A DNA stretch of 64,000 nucleotides, from contig NZ_JBOEGM010000023.1 in NCBI RefSeq assembly GCF_050633425.1, positions 1-64,000 on the forward strand. The letters are read 5' to 3'. Position 1 is the stretch's first letter. Every line of letters begins with the position of its first letter. Position numbers and translations under genes: made by a program. Under the pieces are notes generated by a model. The model saw nothing but the letters and a program-made list of their open reading frames with translations. It was not told where the DNA came from and made no database searches. Origin of the DNA: Pelagimonas sp050633425. Its GTDB lineage: Bacteria > Pseudomonadota > Alphaproteobacteria > Rhodobacterales > Rhodobacteraceae. Positions 58,248 through 64,000 of this stretch are shown here, one piece after another.

Positions 58248-59917
58248 TGCGTTTTCCTATCACCCGCGAATGGAAAATGAAGGCTGACAGTCGTGCCTTC
58301 CCCCCAAATGCTATCTATTGTCATTGATCCGCCATTTGCATCGACCAACTGGTTAGTAATCGACAAGCCCAAGCCAGTTCCGCCGGATTTTGTAGTGAAA
58401 AACGGTCTCAGTATTTTGCTGCTTACTGCATCATCCATGCCCTGCCCATCGTCTGCCACGACCAACTTTGCCATGCCTCCATCTTTGTAAATGCGAAAGC
58501 GAAGTTGCCCGCCGCCGGGCATTGCCTCGAACGCATTCAGCGACAGATTGAGGAGGATTTGGCGGAGTTGTGCCGGGTCGACATTTATTCGAATGCTGGA
58601 GTCTCCGGAAGCACTTATCGCAATAGACCTTTCGTGAGCCGTTGCACTGACGAGCTTATTTACGCTCTTGACTATATCTCGAACCTGCACGTCCTGTCGT
58701 TCTGGTTCCCGCGGCTTCGCAAAATTCACAAATTCCGAAATCGTTTCATCGATACGGTTTATTTCAGTCGCGACCAAGTCGTACATTTCTTTGCGGTCGA
58801 GTTGGTCTTCACCGCGACTGAGGCCGTGTAAGGTCGCTGAAACCGTCGTTAGTGGGTTGCGAATTTCATGTGCAATTCCAGCAGCCATATTTCCAAGGGT
58901 CGCTCTGCGTTCAATGTCCACCCGGGACGCGATCAGTATTTCCAACTGTTCGCGCATCCGATTATACGATCGTGCAAGTGCGCCCAACTCACCTGGACCT
59001 TCCTCACTGACAGGGATCGAAAAATCTCCATTTGCAATAGCCTGAGCGCCGGAATTCAAGGGGGTCAGGTACCCGGACAAGCGCCGCGACATCTTGAAGA
59101 AAAGAAACACCAGACCAAGAGCCGAAAGCGTCGCAACCAAGAGCATCAGATATCTTATCCGCAGTCTCGGTTCATTGAGGTCATTGCCGACCTCAACAAG
59201 ATTTAGCCGCCAGCCTGGCAGAACCTGTTTTGATCTCGCAATAACTGTCCCGACTGGGGCCTCAACCCCGACGACGCTTACTCTGATGCGCTCAAAAACG
59301 GTCAGTTGCGGAGCGTAAACGCCCGGTTTCAACAAATCTCCCGCGAGTTCGGTAAGGGATGATAAACGCGACCGTATTGCGACATACCCGATAAGCACTT
59401 GCTCGCGCAAAACCGGTTGGCGGATCAATATCCAGCCAGGTTGCCCGGCTGTTGGCATCACCGGACCTATGATCTCTGTGCCATCAATCTCAACAATTGG
59501 CAGGGTCGTCGAATTATGGGTGTTGGGACGACTGCGAGATTGTGGGATGGTCTTGATGATCTGCCCGTCTGGGCTTGACAGCTCAATTGCATAGATATCA
59601 GGGCTTCCAACTTCAAGAAGCAGAAAATCCGCAAGTTGAGGCGTCAGAGGCTGATCCTTTGCGCCAAAAAATATGGCTACGTCCCGGAGGTCCGCAATGT
59701 TTTCTAGGCGAGTTCTGTGAGCCGACAAATAGTTGCTCATCCGCGCTGCTACGGCTTCCACCTCGCCATTTAGGCGACTTGTTACCAGCGTACTCAAGAG
59801 GCTCGCGCTGTATCGATCATAGATGAACGCAATAAGAACAAGCGGGATCAAAGCCGCAACCAAAGCGCCCCATAAGTATCGACGTGCAAGGTTTAATTTC
59901 GGGAGTCTTACCCACAT
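58244..59917 (-). CDS. Membrane sensor histidine kinase
   Basis: Start at 59917 (ATG, AAGGTGG upstream); GTG at 59929 is an alternative. 557 residues: TM1 (WGALVAALIPLVLIAFIY), periplasmic sensing region of about 220 residues, TM2 (LMLLVATLSALGLVFLFF), HAMP, HisKA with AGIAHEIRNPL (His near 350), HATPase with NLSLNAFEAMPGG, DDGQGM, FFTTKSGGTGLGLSI. DctB/NtrB-like. It heads the regulatory operon. Confidence 0.92.
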   Translation of the reverse strand: MWVRLPKLNLARRYLWGALVAALIPLVLIAFIYDRYSASLLSTLVTSRLNGEVEAVAARMSNYLSAHRTRLENIADLRDVAIFFGAKDQPLTPQLADFLLLEVGSPDIYAIELSSPDGQIIKTIPQSRSRPNTHNSTTLPIVEIDGTEIIGPVMPTAGQPGWILIRQPVLREQVLIGYVAIRSRLSSLTELAGDLLKPGVYAPQLTVFERIRVSVVGVEAPVGTVIARSKQVLPGWRLNLVEVGNDLNEPRLRIRYLMLLVATLSALGLVFLFFKMSRRLSGYLTPLNSGAQAIANGDFSIPVSEEGPGELGALARSYNRMREQLEILIASRVDIERRATLGNMAAGIAHEIRNPLTTVSATLHGLSRGEDQLDRKEMYDLVATEINRIDETISEFVNFAKPREPERQDVQVRDIVKSVNKLVSATAHERSIAISASGDSSIRINVDPAQLRQILLNLSLNAFEAMPGGGQLRFRIYKDGGMAKLVVADDGQGMDDAVSSKILRPFFTTKSGGTGLGLSITNQLVDANGGSMTIDSIWGEGTTVSLHFPFAGDRKTQ

Positions 59918-59985
59918 TTCCAGTTCCACCTTTGGGGATTTTGTTGGACTTCATTATGGGCGTCAACCGATCAATCCATGAAAGA

Positions 59986-60002
59986 TGAGCGGAATTCGCT
60001 CA
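59986..60002. promoter_or_regulatory. TGAGCGGAATTCGCTCA palindrome upstream of the sensor-kinase operon
   Basis: A perfect 17-bp palindrome identical in its arms to the sites at 55618 and 55649, 69 bp before the kinase ATG. Suggests autoregulation of the two-component system. Confidence 0.75.
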
Positions 60003-60291
60003 TAAAGTTTCCTGTTCGAGTTGAAACTCCAGCGTCACATCTTTAGAACGAGACTTCTGCGAGGCTAAAGGTGACCGACACCGTTTCGGCTTTACTAGCC
60101 AGTGTCTGAGCTCAGAATCAACGACCGCTCTTTCCTCCACGGGACAGTGTAAGTTTTCATGTTGTTGCAGCAAATGTCGTGCTGCGAGCGCACGCAGCAA
60201 GAACTTGACACTTCAGCTAAGGGCTCTGTCCCGGCATTCGCCGCGCAAAACACGAATGACTGCTTGGACGCCAGTGCCGCGAAAACGACCC

Positions 60292-60357
60292 TTTTTGCGG
60301 CAGTTTTTCGCATCCTGCCAAGTCATTGATTCCATTTAGACTGGACTGCCGCAAAAA
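60292..60357. repeat. 13-bp inverted repeat upstream of the recombinase gene
   Basis: TTTTTGCGGCAGT at 60292-60304 and exact inverse ACTGCCGCAAAAA at 60345-60357, 40 bp apart, ending 19 bp before the recombinase ATG. Could be a res/crossover site or an operator. Confidence 0.65.
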
Positions 60358-60376
60358 CCTCGTGCAAAACGAATCT

Positions 60377-60952
60377 ATGAAAATCGGCTACGCACGGGTG
60401 TCTACGGAAGAACAGAACCTTGATCTACAGATCGAGGCGTTGACCGAGGCCGGGTGCGACCGGATCATCACCGATCAGGCCCAAAGTGGCGCGAAAGCAG
60501 CCGAGACCCGTGCGGGATTTTCCGAAGCGTTGGAGCTACTAGGCCCAGCTGACCTTCTGGTGGTCTGGAAGCTGGACCGCGTTGGCCGCTCCATTGCCGA
60601 TTTGATCCATCTTCTGAAGCTCTTTGGGGATCGTGGCATCGAGTTCCGCAGCCTGACAGACGGGATCGACACGACGACCGCAGGCGGACGGCTTGTGTTT
60701 CACATCATGGGTGCGTTAGCTGAGTTCGAACGCGATCTTATTCAGGAGCGGACAAAGGCAGGGCTACGCGCGGCCAAGAAGCGTGGAAAACGGCTGGGGC
60801 GTCCGCCAGCACTTTCCACCGCGCAGATCACCCACGCGAAGACGGTTATAGAGACCAAACGGGAAACCGTTTCTGGCATGGCCGAGATTTTGGGCGTGAA
60901 CCGCAGCACACTACAGCGTGCCATGAGCCGAGAAGCCGGGCTTTCCGTCTGA
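60377..60952 (+). CDS. Serine recombinase (resolvase/invertase family)
   Basis: Start at 60377 (MKIGYARVSTEEQNLDLQ), 191 residues. Catalytic Ser in ARVST (Ser9), DLLVVWKLDRVGRSIADLI, TTTAGGRLVFHIMGALAEFERDLIQERTKAGL, and a C-terminal HTH (VSGMAEILGVNRSTLQRAM). Small resolvase type, for plasmid multimer or cointegrate resolution. No transposase was seen nearby. Confidence 0.92.
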   Translation: MKIGYARVSTEEQNLDLQIEALTEAGCDRIITDQAQSGAKAAETRAGFSEALELLGPADLLVVWKLDRVGRSIADLIHLLKLFGDRGIEFRSLTDGIDTTTAGGRLVFHIMGALAEFERDLIQERTKAGLRAAKKRGKRLGRPPALSTAQITHAKTVIETKRETVSGMAEILGVNRSTLQRAMSREAGLSV

Positions 60953-62085
60953 TGGCCGAAGCTATGCCAATCACCCCAGCAGTTGTGACCTGGGCACGGG
61001 AGCGGGCCGGGTTCTCTATAGACGCTGCAATATCGGACTTTCGCAAGATCGTAGAGTGGGAAGCCGGCGAGGCTTTTCCGAGCTATCCGCAGCTCGAAAA
61101 GATGGCGGAGAAGTTCAAGGTGCCGGTTGCGGTATTCTTCTTTCCGGCTCCGCCCGATCTGCCGCCTATCGAAGAGACCTTTCGCACCTTGGGTCCAGAC
61201 CAGATTGCCGAGATACCACCCCGCATCCGATTGCTTCTGCGCAAGGCCCGGACGTTCCAGATGGGCGTTGAAGAGCTGAACGGGGGCCGCAATCCAGCCG
61301 AACGGCTGATTACCCGTGACTTGGCGTTCCGCCCGACAGACCGCATTGAGGAAATCGCAGCTGAGGTACGGGCTTATCTGGGCGTCACGATGGAGCAGCA
61401 GTTCGCGTGGGGCAATGCGGAAACGGCACTTGAAGAATGGCGCAAGGTGCTTCTGGGCGTCGGTGTCTATGTTTTCAAGGACTCTTTCCGGGAGCCGGAC
61501 TATTCCGGGTTCTGCCTCTATGACGACGAATTTCCGATCATCTACGTCAACAACACTACTGCGAAGACACGACAAATTTTCACGCTGTTCCATGAGCTTG
61601 CGCACCTGCTCTTCCATACCAGTGGTGTCGACCGGACCGGCGACGGTTTTGCGGATGAGTTGGTCGGAGACAATCAGCGGATCGAGGTCATTTGCAATCG
61701 TATGGCGGCTTGTCTTCTTGTGCCGGAAGATACTTTCGATGCCACTTTTGCCGGTCAAGCACTGACCGAGGCGACAGCGGCTGAATTGGCACAACTGTTT
61801 AGCGTCAGTCGCGAGTTCATCTTCCGAAAGTTTCTCGACCGCGATCTGATCACTCCGGGCGAGTATGATCAGGCCGCGCGGCGATGGGCCGAACAAGGGC
61901 AACGTGGCACGGGGGGGGACCACTACAACACTAAAATTGCCTATCTTGGTACCGAATATATCAACCTGGCTTTCCAGCGGTTCTATCAGAACCGGATCGA
62001 CTACAATCAACTTGCTGACATTCTCGACACCAAACCCAAGAATCTGACCCGTCTTGAGGAATATGTCTCAAGGAGGGTGCCTTGA
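60952..62085 (+). CDS. HTH plus ImmA/IrrE metallopeptidase protein
   Basis: 377 residues; ATG at 60952 overlaps the recombinase stop (TGATG). N-terminal XRE-like HTH (TPAVVTWARERAGFSIDAAI...WEAGEAFPSYPQLEKMAEKF) and FFFPAPPDLPP linker, then the COG2856 peptidase domain with FHELAHLLFH (HExxH near 211) and an RIEVICNRMAACLLVP motif. These proteins are known partners of DUF4411 or similar toxins. Confidence 0.9.
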   Translation: MAEAMPITPAVVTWARERAGFSIDAAISDFRKIVEWEAGEAFPSYPQLEKMAEKFKVPVAVFFFPAPPDLPPIEETFRTLGPDQIAEIPPRIRLLLRKARTFQMGVEELNGGRNPAERLITRDLAFRPTDRIEEIAAEVRAYLGVTMEQQFAWGNAETALEEWRKVLLGVGVYVFKDSFREPDYSGFCLYDDEFPIIYVNNTTAKTRQIFTLFHELAHLLFHTSGVDRTGDGFADELVGDNQRIEVICNRMAACLLVPEDTFDATFAGQALTEATAAELAQLFSVSREFIFRKFLDRDLITPGEYDQAARRWAEQGQRGTGGDHYNTKIAYLGTEYINLAFQRFYQNRIDYNQLADILDTKPKNLTRLEEYVSRRVP

Positions 62086-62552
62086 GCTACGTTTTCGATA
62101 CGAACGCATTTTCCCAGCTTTTTCACAGTTATTATCGCAACCGGTTCCCGACCCTTTGGGAGCAGTTTGACGAGCTAATTGAAAACGGAGACATCACATC
62201 GACCCGCGAAGTCGCACGTGAGATTGATGGGGATCGCGTCGTTGCGCTACGAGAGTGGGCAGTTAACCAGCGCGACCTTTTTCCCGCGCCGGATGCTGTG
62301 GAGGCAGGTTTCGTAGGTCAAATTTTCGGAGTGCCACACTTCCTTCAAATAATTGAACGGAAGAAGCTCTTGAAGGGTGGTCTCAACGCTGACCCATTCA
62401 TCATTGCGCGGGCGCAGGCCACAGGGGGGACTGTCGTGACCCTCGAAGGTGAACCACGGAACGGAGCAAAAATTCCAAACATTTGCCGCCACTTTCGAAT
62501 TCCATGCGTTTCGCTGGAAGGCTTTATGGAAGAAGAGAACTGGACCTTCTGA
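62082..62552 (+). CDS. DUF4411 PIN-like protein, probable toxin partner of the ImmA/IrrE protein
   Basis: TTG start at 62082 with AAGGAGG upstream, overlapping the preceding stop. 156 residues: YVFDTNAFSQLF with the PIN-type Asp, TSTREVAREID, LNADPFIIARAQATGGTVVTLE and a late CRHFRIPCVSLEGF. DUF4411 is a PIN-fold family usually encoded after ImmA/IrrE-HTH genes in toxin-antitoxin style pairs. Confidence 0.88.
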   Translation: MSYVFDTNAFSQLFHSYYRNRFPTLWEQFDELIENGDITSTREVAREIDGDRVVALREWAVNQRDLFPAPDAVEAGFVGQIFGVPHFLQIIERKKLLKGGLNADPFIIARAQATGGTVVTLEGEPRNGAKIPNICRHFRIPCVSLEGFMEEENWTF

Positions 62553-62686
62553 CAGCTAAAACTGAGAAACTGCAAGGCTTTGAAATCAAACCAATTACAG
62601 TCTCACTAATTTGGTCTCATTATTAACGAGTTCCGACACCCAAAATCTTCCTGACCAGATCGACGCATAATCAATGTTATGTTAAA

Positions 62687-62707
62687 TAGGTCAGCATAGT
62701 TGACCTA
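62687..62707. promoter_or_regulatory. TAGGTCA-N7-TGACCTA palindrome
   Basis: A perfect 7-bp inverted repeat with 7-bp spacer in the gap between the DUF4411 gene and the convergent small gene at 62738. Being between two 3' ends, it may be a remnant operator or a terminator-like structure without T-run. Confidence 0.4.
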
Positions 62708-62737
62708 CATTACAGCCAAATATGGGCTACGATAGCA

Positions 62738-62914
62738 TCATTCATAGATGACATTCTGACGTTTGCCATCTTTCCACATGGGAACGAGTGCTCCCGTGTT
62801 CCATTTGTAGAGCCAACCGACAACCGCCCGTGTCTCCCTATCTAGGATGAATTTGATTGGTTCAGCGGTTTGGCGCTGTTTGGCTTCCCGAACCGTAGTC
62901 TTTGTTGTTGGCAT
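62738..62914 (-). CDS. Small conserved plasmid protein, paralogue of 21524-21676
   Basis: Start at 62914 (MPTTKTTVREAKQ). 58 residues; ILDRETRAVVGWLYKWNTG, VPMWKDGKRQNVIYE matches the 50-residue protein at 21524 in all but the N-terminus. No family recognised. The two copies flank the transfer and metabolic regions. Confidence 0.65.
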   Translation of the reverse strand: MPTTKTTVREAKQRQTAEPIKFILDRETRAVVGWLYKWNTGALVPMWKDGKRQNVIYE

Positions 62915-63109
62915 CGTTTCTTGATCTGAGTTGTCGAATGATAAGGCAGCAGTCACGATGATATTCCCCCTGAAATTGGCGCTGAAAAAATGCGTAAACA
63001 CTCGTCCTGTTCCCGCGCAACGTGCGGTGGGAACTACCCTTAAGAGTTGTGCTTACAATCTCTGCAATTGCACGATAGAATACGCAAAGAAGCGCAAAGG
63101 AACGAAAAA

Positions 63110-64000
63110 ATTTCTAGTAGTTCATTGATTAAAAACGGTAAATATTTTGTTGCACCGCAGAAAACCGAAGACAACTTCAAGGTGCTTTTTGCGCGCCTCG
63201 CCGCTGCCGGTGCTGGCCGACCTGTAAATGCGAGCGGCTTTCCAGACGGACCGTGGACACCAGATGCGCTTATGGAAGCCATCTGTTTGCTTGAAGAGAA
63301 CGAAAAGGGAATCAATCTGCGGATTGTGCAGCTATGGTTCCAGGATAACGATCACGGTATTGGTCCCGAAAACATCAAGTGGCTTGCGCGGATTTTCGGT
63401 TGTGACGATCCAGAAGCAACGAGCGTATGGCAAGCAGAAATTACGGCATCTAAGGAACGCCTGACCAAAGAGCGCAAAGCCAAAAAACTTGCCGAGAAGC
63501 ACACAACCTCGGACGAAGCCAAAGAGCCCGATCAACCAGTCACCACTGTCGAAGCGGAAACACAGCATCAAAGCCCATCTGTCCAACCGGAAAAACCGGC
63601 GAGCCGAACGCTGGCAGAGAAGACAGAATGGATTTTAAGCGGTTCAGGGTCGATGAACCTTCTCGTTGTGTATTGGCTCGTGTTCTGTGGTCTTGGCTTT
63701 TTGAACTACGCACTTGGAACGTTGAGTGTGACCTATAACCCGGTCGAAGGGCTATCGAAACAAGTCGGCTTCATCTGGGCACCAACGCTCAATGCCCTGC
63801 CCCTGATAGCTCTACCGCTCTACATTTACTTTGTTGGGGACCTCAACACATATTGGAAGCGTGTAGGCCGAGGTAACTGCACATCAGTGGATTCAAAATC
63901 CGTCACGGCGCATCGAAACGTGGCTTGGTACGCGAAGGTCAATGACTTCTCGTTCTCGTTCTGGGCCATCGCGTTGTTCTGCTTTCTGTTCGTTTGCTGC
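63110..64000 (+). CDS. RcgA-like putative membrane transporter (3' end outside window)
   Basis: Open to the window edge. The sequence KNGKYFVAPQKTEDNFKVLFARLAAAGAGRPV, ENEKGINLRIVQLWFQDNDHGIGPENIKWLARIFGCDDPEATSVWQAE matches my memory of the RcgA family of Rhodobacterales; two or more TM segments follow a charged linker (from about residue 180). No ATG/GTG start exists: ATT at 63110 (after AAAGGA, nine bases) gives MSSSLIKNGKYF, TTG at 63125 gives LIKNGKYF. The family role is unknown (membrane protein with an HTH-like N-terminal half). Confidence 0.7.
   Translation, partial: MSSSSLIKNGKYFVAPQKTEDNFKVLFARLAAAGAGRPVNASGFPDGPWTPDALMEAICLLEENEKGINLRIVQLWFQDNDHGIGPENIKWLARIFGCDDPEATSVWQAEITASKERLTKERKAKKLAEKHTTSDEAKEPDQPVTTVEAETQHQSPSVQPEKPASRTLAEKTEWILSGSGSMNLLVVYWLVFCGLGFLNYALGTLSVTYNPVEGLSKQVGFIWAPTLNALPLIALPLYIYFVGDLNTYWKRVGRGNCTSVDSKSVTAHRNVAWYAKVNDFSFSFWAIALFCFLFVCC

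Larger units (their letters stand above)
59918..60376. other. 459-bp intergenic region between divergent kinase and recombinase genes
   Basis: Contains the palindrome at 59986 and the 13-bp inverted repeats at 60292-60357. A TTGACG-N17-CAAAAT promoter-like pair lies on the minus strand at about 59935-59963. Between 60010 and 60290 nothing was recognised. Confidence 0.5.

Noticed and set aside
1..64000. rRNA or tRNA genes
   Set aside because: No cloverleaf or rRNA-like stretch was noticed on reading, as expected for a plasmid; small tRNAs cannot be fully excluded without tRNAscan.

Overview
The window looks like part of a large RepABC-type conjugative plasmid from a marine alphaproteobacterium of the Rhodobacterales (Roseobacter group). 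The evidence is a truncated RepC at the left edge, an HvrA/H-NS-like protein, a complete Ti-like VirB/VirD4 type IV secretion system with VirC1/VirC2-, VirD1- and VirD2-like proteins, an alphaproteobacterial LexA box (GTTC-N7-GTTC), and an RcgA-like membrane protein cut by the right edge. All assignments were made by reading sequence and translations; no database search was run.

Layout. (1) 1-471: C-terminus of repC. (2) 480-9771: accessory genes, including a SRAP peptidase, a seven-gene minus-strand operon (GIY-YIG-like, HvrA-like and small unknown proteins), DUF3768, a ParB-like protein, a DUF882 protein, a FitA/VapC toxin-antitoxin pair and small membrane proteins. (3) 9845-21676: thermonuclease, SSB-like protein, TSCPD protein, DUF4942 DNA methylase operon, broken umuC with umuD under a LexA box, ArdC antirestriction protein and several unknown genes. 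The content of (2)-(3) resembles a conjugative leading region. Three plus-strand genes (DUF3768, an unknown at 13278, ardC) share long hairpin-rich leaders, two of them about 97% identical over 305 bp. (4) 21922-29390: virC2 and virC1, a roughly 315-bp array of degenerate 7-bp repeats, a border-like nic candidate at 23913-23924, then the VirD1/MobC-like accessory protein, VirD2-like relaxase and VirD4-like coupling protein. (5) 29455-41067: the minus-strand virB operon, including a VirB5-like protein that carries a lytic transglycosylase domain. (6) 42118-59917: one long minus-strand metabolic cargo: sensor kinase, NtrC-type regulator, regulatory binding protein, branched-chain-type ABC importer, iron alcohol dehydrogenase, cyclase-family hydrolase, semialdehyde dehydrogenase, class III PHA synthase (PhaE/PhaC), CoA transferase and alpha/beta hydrolase. 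A hydroxyacid catabolism and polyester-storage module is the simplest reading. (7) 60292-63000: serine recombinase plus an ImmA/IrrE-DUF4411 pair. (8) 63110-64000: partial RcgA-like gene.

How it may work together. If the border-like site is nic, the minus strand enters the recipient first toward decreasing coordinates. Plus-strand leading genes (ardC, methylase, SSB, ParB-like, DUF3768) then have the incoming single strand as template, so the repeated hairpin leaders could act as single-strand promoters or priming sites (inference). An 18-bp palindrome close to ACAATATTATAATATTGT recurs at several plasmid promoters, including the divergent virB promoter, and may be the operator of a plasmid-wide regulator. 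The metabolic cargo has its own palindrome, TGAGCG-N5-CGCTCA, upstream of both the sensor-kinase operon and the importer operon.
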